Under the pieces are notes generated by a model that did not search any database, was not told the origin of the DNA, and worked only from the letters and a program-made list of their open reading frames with translations. Below, in pieces: positions 45,649 through 57,796 of a stretch of 64,000 bases of DNA; positions within the stretch are counted from its first letter, which is position 1; each line of letters begins with the position of its first letter. The stretch is taken from assembly GCA_037951105.1 (NCBI GenBank), contig JBAMJV010007464.1:52212-116211 (forward strand), written 5' to 3'. Origin of the DNA: Echinarachnius parma. Lineage: Eukaryota > Echinodermata > Echinoidea > Clypeasteroida > Echinarachniidae. Both the position numbers and the translations under genes were made by a program.

Positions 45649-46970
45649 TTAGGGATATGACGCCACAATCATGCTACCGCGGCGGCAGTTATATCTAATT
45701 TATATTTAAAAAAAAAAAAAAAAATCCTTCCATCGTTTCGTTGCTTGTATCGTTGTTTTACTTTATCATAATTCATTCTTATATGCGCTTTAAATAGTAA
45801 TGTTATCAAACGTGACTTGAAGAATAATATAATTTCTGAAAGTATAATGGCTCAATAAAGATCTGTCTTTCTCATATCGTTGCACGAACACGAACGAGAA
45901 GAATGTCAATGATAGCAGGATTCGAAGAAAGTATGTCAACCGCAGTGACTGTGTAGTTAACCACTTGTATCTCCATAAACATGATAGAATGATAGAGAAA
46001 TAAGACCAATTTATAACTATTTAGTCTAATACGACCACAATTCTTTTTATATTCATTACGCTCACGTACTTGGAAAAAACCTGTAAGTTCCTCGTACTTT
46101 CAGCGAGGGATCACGCCCCACAAAGTAGCAAAATATTTAGTTTGGAATGACGACAAGGCGGTCTTCGCAAAAAAATCAAGATCAAAATACGGAATAAGAA
46201 TTTGATATCGGCATTATTGGTGTCTTTATCCCCTTCCCCAAAGACAGAGAGAGAGAGGGGGTAGGAGTCCTTACCTTTATCCCCTCGGCCAGCTCTATCC
46301 CCCAACACTGGCGTAGCTAAGATGAGAGGGCTAAGCGAAAGGGGTGAGGTTAACTATCACAAGAGGGCATTATTGCCCCCCTCTCAATGTTCGACCCCTG
46401 TGTAACACAAAAAGGGGAAACACTACATATTTTGGGCTAATACAGAATGCCGTCCTTGTGGGAAAATTGCCCCCAACTACCCCTCTTACTTGCCCCCCCC
46501 CTCATCTATTTGGTTCCATCCTTGCCCCGCCCCGAATTTTCTTCCACTACCTGACTATACATTTATCTTTACACAAGGGATACGAACTCGGATTGTATCT
46601 TTTAGAAGAGGTGATGTGAAACTTTGATGAATAATCTTTGAATAAATTGACACATGTCAGCTGACATTGGGTTTGCATAGAGTGGAAACCTGCTGTATGC
46701 CTATGGGACGTTCTAGAGTGAACTTGAGATATTTGATATAGTGTGCAAGCATTATACAGTTTATACAGGGTAAAATACTAAACTAGCTGCGATACAGCGT
46801 TATCGAACCTGCTGGTATGTTATTTCATTTCATTATTTTACAAGAATGTGGAAAAAAGGCGAAAATGGCAAAATAATTCATTAATGTAACAGTTATATAG
46901 CTAGATAACGCATCGATTATCAAAACACAACTACACAACAGAGCAAGGGGATGTCTGTATTCTGTATCTC
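45649..46970. other. Unassigned region with fragments of homopolymer repeats
   Basis: An A-run is at 45708-45724 and a GAGA-run at 46244-46258. ACTGGCGTAGCTAAG at 46308-46322 followed by G- and C-rich text (to about 46560, including GCCCCGCCCCG) looks like a fragment of the GGCGTAGC family. No gene was recognised in the frames at 46111-46308 and 46344-46619. Confidence 0.35.
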
Positions 46971-47056
46971 AAATCATCATCACCATTATCATCATCAGTA
47001 TCATCATCATCATCATCGTCATCGTCATCATCGTCATCATCGTCATCATCGTCATC

Positions 47057-47088
<32 letters not shown>

Positions 47089-47089
47089 T

Positions 47090-47127
<38 letters not shown>

Positions 47128-47214
47128 TATCATCATCATTATCATCATCATCATTATCATCATTATCATCATCATCATAATCATCATCATCATCACCACC
47201 ACCATCATCGTCGT

Positions 47215-47245
<31 letters not shown>

Positions 47246-47410
47246 AGCAGCATCATCACCATCATCATCATCATCATCATCCTCATCATCCTCATCATCC
47301 TCATCATCCTCATCATCCTCATCATCCTCATCATCCTCATCATCCTCATCATCCTCGTCATCCTCGTCATCCTCGTCATCCTCGTCATCCTCATCATCCT
47401 CATCATCATC
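46971..47410. repeat. (ATC)n trinucleotide array with variant blocks
   Basis: About 440 bp of TCA/ATC triplets arranged in blocks: mixed ATC/GTC at the left, long pure ATC runs, a short (CAG)6 run near 47234-47251, and a regular CATCATCCT nonamer from about 47280 onward with CGTCATCCT variants. The minus strand gives a 160-codon Asp-rich or Met-rich frame, which is a repeat product and not a gene, since there is no non-repetitive coding sequence around it. Confidence 0.95.
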
Positions 47411-50400
47411 CACAGTCCTACCAATGTATCGATTTAGTTTTTAGGTTGGTGCTATGAAGAGACAACATAGTGTCATGAACTTTGCAAGAGTTTTGTACAG
47501 TTCGGTATTAGTGAGTATTGTAGCGGGACGAAATTGTAATCATACGTGGGACCAGGCATCGGACTCGGATATAATCTGTGAAAATGATCGTGACCTTTTT
47601 TGTTAACATTTATTTTACTACCACAGTATAGTACTGTCCACTACAGGAAATTATCGAATTGCGTGACAGCTGGAAAAGTTGCCCGACTGAATTAGCACCT
47701 TTAGTTTTCTCCCAAACACAGACGGACTATAATTTTATTGGTGTCGTTTCAAGGGAAACAGAGGGAGGGGCGGAGAGGGCGAGGGGACTGTCCCAGTTTT
47801 GTGTAACCCTACTTCTCGCAGTTAATGCCCCCGCTTCAACAACCATGGAGAGAGAATACAAAACAAAAAAACAAAAACAAAGAAAGGATGGAATATATAT
47901 TGCAGACCTTTTGTTTTATGGAAATACCGCCACACATAAAAAAAAAAAAATACAACCCCTGTAGTAATACTGCCCCCCCCCACCGCCCCAGCTCTGTAGT
48001 GTAAAGAGTTTGGGGCGGGGGCCGGGGCGGGGGCCCCTGTCAGTGGGGTGTGTACGGGGAAACCCCCTCCCATAGTAGGATTTTTGTGTGTGGAATTTCT
48101 GGTACACTTAGAGCACATTACACTGAAAACTGAAAACAATTATGTTCGTCGGCTTGTTTTTATTTTCTATACCTGTATTTTATTTTATTGATTTGTTAAG
48201 GGGGAGGGGGGGGGGGGATTATACACAGATACACACATTTTGCGCACGCCAAAACAATCCAACACATGCAGCTTGAATTATAACCAACAAGGCGATATTC
48301 TGCCTCCCTTTATAATACATTGGAGAATTATTAGAATTATAATCGCTCCGTTTGCATTTTATTACCCTATAACGTCGAGCCATTCATATTAAATGGGTCA
48401 TTTGAAAGGATTTGGGTCACGGCTATCGCGGGTGGGTCGATCAGGAGGGAATACACCTGTCGATGTGACCAGGTAACCACCAACTTTCACTCAGGTGAGT
48501 GAATCGATGACAGTACACAACTCACAAGTTGGTCATAATTTTTAACATAAATAAGAAAGTTCCAGATTTCACCCCAAAATGATGTTATAATTCACAAACT
48601 AATATCACCCACCTCCCAAATGACCTCTTTATACCTCTGCTGTGTGGGTCCGTCGAAGAGAAGATATTATGTTAAATGGAGGGGAAATAAGAAGGCTCAA
48701 GTTTTTGCCCGAATGTTTGTTGAAAATCACGCAAAGCGTTATAGATCGATCAATGTGATATATGGATCGATCGCTATGGATCGATCGCTATGGATCGATC
48801 ACTGGGGTCCAACGTTAAGCTATCGATCTTCTCTTCCAGCATCCGTTGATTGATGTCGGCTATAGCTTGTTTTTGTTGTTGTAATTTTGTCTGGAGATAT
48901 CCATGACAATGTTTTTTTGTACTGTTAACTCTGGATATTTTTGTTGCATTTCATGCATAATAAAACTTCGTTGTTTTTCCTAATTTAAGAATCGATCATA
49001 GTAACACTTTATGATTAAGATGTTTGTCAAATATTTATTTCGCATGATCTGTTTTTTTTTTTTTTTGTGAGCTGATTATCTCGAAGAAATATTAAATATA
49101 TATGATCTGCATCTGTTCATAATGCTACTGTCGAAACTAATGTATTACGTCCCCCCGTATTATTTTTGTAATATCATATAATTTTCATATCATTATTATG
49201 TCAATCGATGAGGAAAAATATCTTTGATCTCACAAGCATTGAGCAATGTGAGGGGATATAGTCATTGACTTATGTCACACTTATCGATTAAAAAAAATTA
49301 TATTCATTGTTTTATTTTAATTTGATTTATATTCTATTTAATTTGCACTGTCTATAACTCGAATACCGTTTCTATGATTGGTCAGGATTAAACATATGTT
49401 GCCTATTATCTATCGATCCTTTACCTACATAGATCGATCATTTAATATAACAGCGTGCTCACACCCAATGCCCGAAAATGACCCTTTGCCGGAATTTGAG
49501 TTTTCTTTTGCCCGAATACATTCGTTTTCCAACATGCCCAATTTATCATAACAAATATTTATAATATGCTCTATTTTAAGATTCATTTTTTTTCATATTT
49601 GTATATTATTATCATTTTTATTATTGTTTATATTATTGAAAGGTGAACAACTTTCCTTAGACACATTAGGCAAAATTTATAAAACTATCCCCACACCAAT
49701 CTGGCCTCAGACAGTGCAGCCAACTCGGTTATCTTGACAACTTGTTTGGGGGAACCTAGAGACATTTTGGTAGTAAGGCAAATGACATTCACCTCTCTTA
49801 TCAGACACGCAAACTATTTATAGTTTGAAAAAACGAATAAACGATATATATATATAAGTTTAGTTAAAACATTGTTATACAGCTATAGACGAGGAAAACG
49901 ATGGCTAGGTATAATGATTTATAAGTTCACGTCAGGTCAACAATGATGGTTTATATACATATTTCCAATGTTTCAAAAGCAGCCAAAAGTATTTCGTGGT
50001 TGTTTTTTGTTTGTATTGGTGAACCAAAGTCAAACGTATGAAACTAACGAATCAATCGAACAGATGAAGGCATCTCAGTTCGTTCAAACTGCGTATAAAC
50101 GCATGCTTGACAAAAGTTCTACCGCTTGAGTTTTGAAATAAGATCCGTATGCTTGGATTCGGCTGAGTGTAGCCTAGAAAAACTGGGTTACAGTATGTGA
50201 AAGTAGGGCACTTAATTACGGAGCCGCGTGAGTGCGAGCACACGTATATCAGCACCTACGGTATGTACGGGCGACTGTTCTAGTATGTCTTTCGCGAAAA
50301 TTATCAATCATATCTAGAATGCTCCGGTAATACGCATTCCTGTTCCTCGGGTACTCACTCCGCCATCAATCAAGATCACCTCTTACACGCAATCCTCTTT

Positions 50401-50460
50401 GATCAAGCCAGACACACACAGACACACGATAATAATGCTTATTCAAATTTAGGATAACGC
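47411..50460. other. Unassigned 3-kb region with short repeats
   Basis: A GC-rich block at 47975-48070 contains an inverted pair CCGCCCCAGCTC / GAGTTTGGGGCGG, possibly a MITE remnant. At 48741-48801 three to four copies of ATGGATCGATCGCT occur in tandem. A T-run lies at 49051-49066 and TA steps at 49843-49856. GCCCGAA words recur at 49468 and 49513. Segment 50090-50420 is GC-richer, but no exon could be supported. Confidence 0.35.
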
Positions 50461-51143
50461 AACAACCAACCGAGATTATACCACTTCCTGTGCTGGCTTC
50501 AGTGGGGACTATACTATGCCGGAGTTCGAAATCCTTGGTTGGATGACCTGGGACTGGAAAACCAACCTTGTCAGACGACGTGCATGGAAGGTTGGTTTCT
50601 TCAAAATAATCTTTACAATGTCATGTTGTATGAACACACAGCAATAAACCGACATCCACTCGGTTAGTTTTGGGGTGGGAAACCGCGCCATGAATCACGT
50701 GGAACTTAATGTCTATACAATGTATATAACATACACTTTATACATAATAATTATGCAACCAGCTTGATGAAGTTCACCCCGCCCCCACTCAGTCTACATG
50801 GTCATGCTGGTGAAACCATGGATTGTACAATCCACGGTGAAGCAATTGGTTAGCCTAGCCCTAATAGAGTCTATAAGGCTGGTTAGTCTAGGTCTGGGAA
50901 ACTACGTCAAACGACGTGGAACCATGTTTCTTGAAATCGATATTTTAATTTTGCTTGATAACATAGCAACCGACTGATGAATTCTACATTATTCTCTCCA
51001 TTTATATTTTATTAACATACTAAGGGTAAGCAAGGGTAATGTTTTCGTTGGTGCATCCGTCTTGGATTTCGGGACCATGAAAAAGGATGTGGCACGTTGT
51101 TTATTCATACCTTTGTCTAGACTCTAGGCGGTTGGCTCTTAAA

Positions 51144-51574
51144 GGCATATATGCGTGGGTTATTAGACGCGTGGATCCATCTTGCGCACTTTTACGCACG
51201 GCACGTAATCCCCATTGACTCAGTTATAAGTAGCGATCGCAAACTGTCCCGGCTTCCGAATACCCGAGTAAAAAATGCATACAAAATAGTCGCGTTCGGA
51301 ATGTTTGTACTAGTCGAATGGAGATCCATCAGAGATGTTTACGAGCGAAAATATCACGTAACACGCTTAACCGCAAATACTTCAAAGCGCCGCTGTTTGA
51401 TGTCTTAGGTGACAGCGTGAGAAATTCTTGCTGCATGCAATTTCATAAGAAGGCCCGTGTTCAGATATTTCGAAGCACCGCTCTTCGATCGATCCAACAC
51501 ATATCGTGAGTTTACCTCGAGAGATTACGGTGGAGTCGAGTTGGAATTTGCTGACTACCCTTTATAACCCACGC
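51144..51574. mobile_element. TIR element inserted in the 160-bp array
   Basis: GGCATATATGCGTGGGTTAT at the left is matched exactly in inverse by ATAACCCACGCATATATGCC at the right. TAAA occurs just outside both ends (51140-51143 and 51577-51580, two bases off on the right), so the duplication is uncertain. Length is about 431 bp. The 85-aa frame 51151-51408 starts within the left repeat and has no transposase motif. Confidence 0.8.
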
Positions 51575-51859
51575 ATATATGCCCGTAAACGGGAAAACCG
51601 CGTCATAAGCTGCGGAACTATGACATAATATAGTTTCTTTCAACCTTTACAAAACTAGTGTTGTAACATGACTCGATTAGCTTCATTCAGGCCCCCCTCA
51701 TCTCTAAAGGAAGATGACATACTTATGGTTGGCCTATATAGTCTATAGGTTGACTTGGTCTGGGAAACCATGCAATACGAGGACGTTAAACTAGTTTCCT
51801 AAAGTCTCTGACACACACACACACAAACAAAACAACCTAACACAACATGATAACAACCA

Positions 51860-52380
51860 ACCAAAGATATTGGTCACACCGCCCCTTGTCCTTTTAAATG
51901 TGGTTCGGATTTTGTATTCAGATGCGCTGTGCCCAAGTTATTCGACAGATTCCCTAAAGTGTGGGGCGGGGGACTTGGCGATGAAGCGAAGCGACCCGGG
52001 GCTTGTTGGAGGGTGGACGGTGTCTCTCTCTCTCCCCCCCCCCCCCCCCCCAACCCCCCCCCCCCCCCTTCCCATACTCATGATGATAGGGAGCTTTTGC
52101 ATTGTTTAACTTTAAAAACTAAGACGAAAATTGTACTTTGTATGTAGTGCAAGCTATGGAATAAAACATGCATTATGTCATAAATGAAAAGTGTGGGGGA
52201 GGGGAAGAAATCCCCTCCACTTTCAAATATAGGGGGGGGGGGGGTGATCCCCGTCCCAATCCTGTTGACGCCTATGGATGTGCCACCTTGCGAACGCCTT
52301 GCGCAAGGTATGAAATTCACACTGGCTCAGTGTTTTGTAATTGCGCAATAGGAGTATAGTTTTGTATGTTCGGACCGAGC
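51860..52380. repeat. C-run / G-run repeat block within the array
   Basis: Two long C-runs (about 52035-52050 and 52056-52068) precede, and a G-run (52230-52242) follows, a short palindrome GGGGAAGAAATCCCC near 52202-52216. The text GACGCCTATGGATGTGCC-like after it resembles the ends of the homopolymer repeats. The short Pro-rich and Ser/Pro-rich frames are products of these runs. Confidence 0.55.
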
Positions 52381-52580
52381 TCTAGTCACTGTTAAAACGC
52401 TGTGTAAAAATGGTTGTTGAATCTTTTTATACAACCTTAGGTGTAGCATGATTAGTTGTAGAAAGAAGGGTTGTGTAAAGCGGCCATTGTTCAAGCGTTG
52501 ATTAAACGTGTTAAATCACGTGATAGTTTCGACCGCGAAATCATCGCGACAAAACCCTTTTTGTCCCACTGCAAACCAAG

Positions 52581-52660
52581 CGAAACGAGATAGCGACGAG
52601 GCAGTGTGTTAGTCTTATAACCCAAAGGTTCCCGGTTCGATTCCGACTTTGCCGTTTTAT
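52581..52660 (+). mobile_element. tRNA-like SINE head or tRNA relic
   Basis: A box A-like TAGCGACGAGGCAG (52591-52604), an anticodon-loop-like AGTCTTATAACCC and a perfect box B GGTTCGATTCC (52634-52644) are spaced as in a tRNA. The order GTGTTAGTCTTATAACCCAA recalls elongator tRNA-Met with a changed anticodon. Acceptor and T-stem pairing are poor, so it is probably a SINE head or relic and not an active gene. Repeated TTGTTGAA and CAACAACAGGG words follow to about 52825. Confidence 0.5.
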
Positions 52661-52903
52661 AGTACAATCATTTTTGTATTTGCTATTTGCTATTTCAACA
52701 ACAGGGTTGTTAAAAATTTATTCTAACAAATTCTAACAAATAAAAACAAACAACTGGGGTTGTTGAATGTTTTCAACAAGAGTTGGATGGTTCATATGTT
52801 AAACAGCGGTTGTAGAAAAGTTTCACGAATGACTATCTCATAGTATCAAAAGCTACAAGATAATACAAGATGCAAGTAATACATACGGTAAGAGAGTATA
52901 GTC

Positions 52904-53161
52904 GTGACTGGCTATAGCAAAACCCGGCACTTGTCGGCAAAAAATCAAAATGTAGATTTTCATAACATTTTCATTACAAAAGGCCTCATCACAAGCCTTC
53001 ATTTGATCCTTTGTTCAACTAATTGGTCAATAATTGGCGAAGATATGATTGTTTCAATTTTACAATCACAGATCTTTTACACACATTGTGTTAACTTAAA
53101 TTGTCCATTTCTTCAAAACAAGAATTACCGACAAGTGCCGGGTTTTGCTACAGCCGGTCAC
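52904..53161. mobile_element. 258-bp TIR MITE
   Basis: Left GTGACTGGCTATAGCAAAAC plus CCGGCACTTGTCGG is mirrored by right CCGACAAGTGCCGG plus GTTTTGCTACAGCCGGTCAC. Terminal inverted repeats are 37 bp with only four mismatches. The interior is AT-rich with no gene, and the 105-aa frame spanning it is chance. No clear target duplication was seen. It is inserted in or beside the 160-bp array. Confidence 0.88.
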
Positions 53162-53710
53162 TTAACTGTCCGGGTCGACATGGAATTGTGCAACCATGTC
53201 ACACCGGGGAAGTGGAACTAGTTTCTTTAAACTGTACTAATTTAGGGTAACATTACAATCAATGAAATAGTTACACGGCCCTTCTTCTGTCAATATGTTA
53301 GCAAGCATGGTTAGATAACTATTTAAAGCGTCTTGGCTGTCATTATGGTCTACTCTGGGACCGGGAAATCATGTCAAAAGGACGTGGAACTAGTTTATTT
53401 AAATTTCGGATAACATAACAATCAGTGACATCATTACAGCGCCTTATTTCCTTCAGTAGGAAGCACGCATAATGGTTAGAATCTTGGTTAAACGGCCTAG
53501 CAATCATGTCTTAAGGACGTGGAACTAGTTTACCTAACTTAAGGATAGGATTAACAGCCGACTTAGAAGTTACACCGCCCCCTTTTCCTTCGCTAGGAAC
53601 CTAGGAAGGAACCATGCATCGATACATAGGGTTAGAGTCCTTGTTGCTCGGCGGTCTGGGACTGGGACCCCATATCACACAGGATGTGGAACTAGTTGAC
53701 AAGTTCCTTG

Positions 53711-54716
53711 GGTTAATTGTTCCAGGAAAGGGGTTGGTAACCAGTCTAGTGCAGCAGCATTCATTTCCCCCTTTCTACAATGTTCTATAGGTTTCTGCTG
53801 TTTCCGAACGCTGTACATGTTTTTGAAACGACACGCATGATTTAACTATTATGGTGACGCAACAGCCCCCACAGGGCGTACCATGTGAAACATGTAAGAC
53901 GCTTTCCTCTCGGGCGGCTCCAGAGAATACATACATGTATCTGTTGAACATTAGGATTGTTAATGGCATTGAATATTGGCAGCGTTACGTCCAATCGAGT
54001 GTTCATCAACCTTCCACACAAACAGGCATCTGCAAATAATAACAAGTCCCGAGGGTTATTGTACTCAGGAAATTTACCAAATTTTGGATTAAAAAGTAGA
54101 AATGAGAAACATTTTGCAATTCCGATTGCTTCTGGGCCATATTTTGCATTGTGTAAAGTCTTCATATTTGTGTTGACATTTTCAAATGAAAAAATAAAAA
54201 ATAAACGTAGCATAAACTAATACTTTTGCTTTGGTGTATATGTAACGGCACATCCATAGTGGAACGTATATACGACCTTTTGACCTATAACGATGAATGC
54301 ATGATCCTATATTACGACTATATTATTTTGGGCACTTGCCCCCCACCCCCCCCCCCCCCCCCACCCCGTGCACCTGTACCGGCGCCACTTCACTGCTTTT
54401 GTGGAAAACGATGTCAAGGCACCCAAAGTCAAATCGAAAATATGTTCCTACGTCGGTCGTATATGATGCCGCTATGATCATCGCATAACATGCACAACAT
54501 CGTCAAACGACAGTCCTGCGATGATCGGTTGTCGTAAGAGAATCGTACGATTGCTATACGACGATATAATATTCATGTATCTATCGTAGGAAATGCCCAT
54601 GATTAAAAAAGATTCAGATCCCCCCAAATCGATATGAAGCTTAAAAATAATGTTTGAGCATTTCGTGCGACTATCAATGATTGTTCAATGAATTTTCCAA
54701 AAGTTTTGTAGTAGAC
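53711..54716. other. Unassigned region
   Basis: A C-run of about 20 lies at 54341-54362 inside CTTGCCCCCCACC ... CACCCCGTGCACC. Opposed open frames at 53775-54213 (minus) and 53851-54220 (plus) overlap without motifs. From 54490 the sequence becomes rich in CGTACGA / TCGTCG words leading into the 33-bp array. Confidence 0.35.
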
Positions 54717-54847
54717 CTATCGTAGACTCGTCGCAAACATGTTGTATGCATATCGTAGACTTGTCGCAGACATGTTGTAGGCATATCGTAGACTCGTCGC
54801 AGACCTATTGTCGCTTAAACGTAACATCGTCGCAGACCCGTTGTACG
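54717..54847. repeat. 33-bp tandem repeat, about 4 units
   Basis: The unit CATATCGTAGACTCGTCGCA followed by GACATGTTGTAGG starts near 54717, 54749 and 54782, with a shortened unit at about 54819. The flanking 54490-55040 shares the CGTCG, CGTACGAC and GGTCGT vocabulary, so the array probably arose within a larger repeat. The frames over it repeat Ser-Gln-Thr-Cys-type motifs and are not genes. Confidence 0.85.
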
Positions 54848-55636
54848 ACGAATGTGACATGTCATGTACCCCCGACCGCAAAAATAACGAATGAGTCGCA
54901 CCTCGCGAATTTCGAACACGACCGAAGAAATTTGACACGACCATTATTCGGTCGTGGGACCGTACATGATCTCCAAGACTAGTTGTAGGACGACCCACAA
55001 CTTGCCCGATCTCCTGGTCGTACGACCGGTCTTATATACATATTATTTTATACATATTTCGAGGGTGCAGTTTGTCCGACCCCTAACTAAATAAGACTTC
55101 TGGACAACTACCGGAACACTTACAATTCAATCATAATTATACTCATCATGAGGGAAACATTTGAAAGATATTTGAAAAAAACCCATTCATTATCATATCA
55201 CCGTAAGCCAAACGACACGGTACAAGATAAATGTGAAAGCTCCATGGGATTTGGGTTGACTTTGGCGACGTCAATGACATCATCTTAAAGTGATAAACAA
55301 AACGTTCTGTATTCGCCGTTATCTGGTTATCATTTGTATATTTAGCCAAACAAAATCCGAATGAAAATGATGCATAGTATTTATTTCTGTATATACAATG
55401 TCTACGGTGAACTTCTTATTTGTATCTCCGCAGCGGAACATCACTATATAGGATAAATAGGAAAGGAACATAGTTTATGTTTGTTTTGGTTTGTTTGTTT
55501 GTTTGTTGTTGTTTTTTTTGTACTGTAGTCCGTAGTCTAAGTTTGATATATGTATCTGCACAATTGATTGAACAGTGCTTAATTATATAAAGGAAGGAGT
55601 TGTATTTGTTCTGTAGTGCCTGCCCCTACCCCCACC
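54848..55636. other. Unassigned sequence
   Basis: No gene was recognised. (GTTT)n at 55490-55506. Confidence 0.4.
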
Positions 55637-55801
55637 CCCTTGCAGAAAGAGTTACGATCGATTGTAAAGTTGCAATCAATTGCAAGTCAGAAAATATGCA
55701 CATTTAAAACCAATCAGATTTGCGCATTTAGTCACATGATCTGACTTGAAATTAATTGCAACTTTATACAGTCGATCGTAACTCTTTCTGCAACAGGACC
55801 C
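55637..55801. mobile_element. Family A palindromic MITE
   Basis: CCCCTTGCAGAAAGAGTTACG, ATCGATTGTAAAGTTGC, AATCAATTGCAAGTCAG, the loop AACCAATCAGATTTGCGC, AAATTAATTGCAACTTTATA, GTCGATCGTAACTC and TTTCTGCAACAGGACCC. A single-arm copy of the TTGCAA subfamily. The left GGCCCCG end is eroded. Confidence 0.85.
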
Positions 55802-56990
55802 ATGTCTGAACTTAGTTTATCCTCACAGCTAAACAGAACAGCGCCGTATTTTTTCCCCTTCATTTTTTCTGTAGCACGTAATCGTCTGAACTTGATCGAT
55901 TGTGAATGTCACTGATTGGAAACTCCATTACCGTATGTCAGTCCATTTATTCCACATGTCCAATAGCTACACCGCCAGAGGCAAATAATTTCACAGGGAT
56001 TTAGTCGAGGCTTCACCGGTACAGGTGCTCTCGTCTCCAACCCCTGAAGATCCCCGATGAAATAGCAAGACAGCTGACGAGTTTGTCGTTTTCTTCATCG
56101 AGCAAAAAAACAAACAAAACAAAAACTCGTCAACTCGGCCCGTGATCAATCTTGATTGGTTTCTTAATCCTTTAAAGTTACTTTGTAAACATGTCATTAA
56201 TTTCATTTTCTTCATAACTTTGTGGAGCCAGGCAATGAGTATTTCCCCCGCGTAATACAGTCATGTTTATCTTACCTCTCTGGGGACGGCCCGAACAATA
56301 ACCAACATAATCAGCAGACATTTAGACTGGGCTTCCGCGCCAAATGATTGTGTGACAAATTCAATTTTGGTTACGCGAGTGGAGGAAGAAGACAAGTCGA
56401 CATTGAGGCTGATCGTGACATTCGGTCTTAATGCCTGTCAGGTTCTGAAGAATGGTGGCGGAAAACGTATAATTTATCTTGGTTCGTAGAAACAAAGGAA
56501 CAGCGTTGCAGATTAGAAGTGAATCACGGCGTTCCGTTCCAGGCACCAGTATTATATATTCGATATTAATCTGTTTAATAATAACTTAAAGTGATCCATT
56601 GAATTTCAATAAAAACCAACCACTCCGAGCCTTCACCGTTTTATTTTACCTTGTTGTTTGGCAGATAGTAAAATGAATTAATGAATGAATTGGATTGTGA
56701 TTTCCCAAATGTCTCCCTAATTATGGAAATATTTATGATTGAATTTAAAAGCGTTCCGGAACGCTTTCCGTAAGTAGTCGAAATCAATGGCATTAATGCT
56801 CAAATTAAACATTTTCAGCGTTATGTGCATATGCAATAATTTCTACACTTATTTTCCCTTTAAATCGCAACAATAGGATATAATAATTTACCTGTATCAA
56901 GTTTCCTTTGTAGCGCCCTCTAAAAAAATCAACAACAACAACAACTATGGTGTACATGTAGGCCTACATACAGCGTCACGGTATCATTAA
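55802..56990. other. Unassigned region
   Basis: Mostly unique AT-rich DNA. Segment 56709-56760 repeats the sequence at 35359-35410 (TGTCTCCCTAATTATGGAAA ... GCGTTCC). No exon was recognised. Confidence 0.4.
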
Positions 56991-57148
56991 AGGGCATCAA
57001 GCGTGGGGATGCTACACAGCGGGTCGCCATTTTGAACTGGGCCAGTTTGCGCGCACCGCATGACACTGAGCTAACGTGCATCACGCACCGTGCGCAACGT
57101 GTACTTAAGATGGCGCCGCGCATCTGATTTGACGAATCTGAAGTACCT
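56991..57148. mobile_element. Family Q short TTAA element, copy 1
   Basis: TTAA (56987-56990), AGGGCATCAAGCGTGG ... ATCTGAAGTACCT, TTAA (57149-57152). CpG-rich for this window: it contains CGGGTCGCCATTTTGAAC, GTTTGCGCGCACCGCATGAC and AAGATGGCGCCGCGC. At 158 bp, the AGG/CCT ends and TTAA flanks put it with families B, C and D in mechanism, although the body is unrelated. Confidence 0.7.
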
Positions 57149-57536
57149 TTAAGATCAACAACAATCTGGCGGAATTCCACAATACTTATCTTGTTTGTGT
57201 GGTTTTATTGCGTTCATGATGAAGTATGCTTGTCTTCTTACCGGATAAATTATTGCCCCGCATATAAATATCTTTCACCTTTAAAATATCAAATTTCTCC
57301 TAAATTATTACCGCTATTTTGGGATTGTTAATTTATCGCTGAAAACCACTATTGTCATTCCCAGACATACATTGTCGAACCATTTTCGAATGAAATAAAG
57401 TCACAAAACAAAACAAAACAAAAGTATCAGATGTATTATACCGGTATAGTAAGTCTGTCAGAAATGTGGAGACTGAAAGTCGATGAACTAAAGAGAATAT
57501 TCACCAAAGAAACTCGTCAACAAAATCAAATTTTAA

Positions 57537-57696
57537 CATGTTAATAACAGACGCGTGGCGCAATTTTGCGAGCGCATTGCGTTACTATTGCGTAAATACA
57601 CATTGGCTCTGTGTCTTTGATGTTAATGCAGTGCGCGTAAACTAGCCTCGTTCAAAATGGCGACCCGCGGTGTAGCATCCAAACGCCTGATGATCT
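57537..57696. mobile_element. Family Q short element, copy 2 (inverted)
   Basis: Reverse complement homologue of copy 1: GTTCAAAATGGCGACCCGCGG, TGTAGCATCCAAACGCCTGAT and TGCAGTGCGCGTAAACTAG match its body. The end near 57696 has decayed to TGATCT before TTAA (57697-57700). The opposite terminus is not preserved. Sequence 57153-57536 between the two copies shows no feature except AAAAC repeats at 57399-57420. Confidence 0.65.
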
Positions 57697-57796
57697 TTAA
57701 GTTACAACATCGTAACATTTGCGAATGCGCATTGGGCAGCGCGATATCTTCAGAACCAGGCCAAATAAAGTAAATGAGCGCGACGCTCGCGCAACT

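Larger units (their letters stand above)
50540..53710. repeat. Degenerate tandem array, unit about 160 bp, interrupted
   Basis: Recurring words in order are CTGGGACTGGGAAACCATGTC, GACGTGGAACTAGTTTCTT, GGATAACATAACAATCAGTGA, TTACACCGCCCC, TTCCTTCAGTAGGAA and ATGGTTAGAGTC. Copies of the GGGAAACC...GTGGAACTA core lie near 50550, 50675, 50897, 51070, 51591, 51757, 53198, 53358, 53508 and 53670. Undisturbed neighbours are 150-170 bp apart. The array is split by the MITEs at 51144 and 52904 and by about 1 kb of other repeats at 51860-52890. It is non-coding. Confidence 0.8.

Noticed and set aside
46931-47413. 160-residue Asp-rich ORF (and Met-rich ORF in the next frame) as a gene
   Set aside because: It is wholly the translation of an ATC microsatellite. 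Every frame is open because the repeat lacks stop codons, and no non-repetitive coding sequence adjoins it.
51151-51408. Transposase fragment in the 51-kb TIR element
   Set aside because: The 85-aa frame starts inside the terminal repeat and shows no DDE or helix-turn-helix signature.
52581-52660. Functional tRNA-Met or tRNA-Ile gene
   Set aside because: Box B is perfect, but stem pairing is poor and the surrounding sequence is repeat-rich. A SINE head or relic is more likely.
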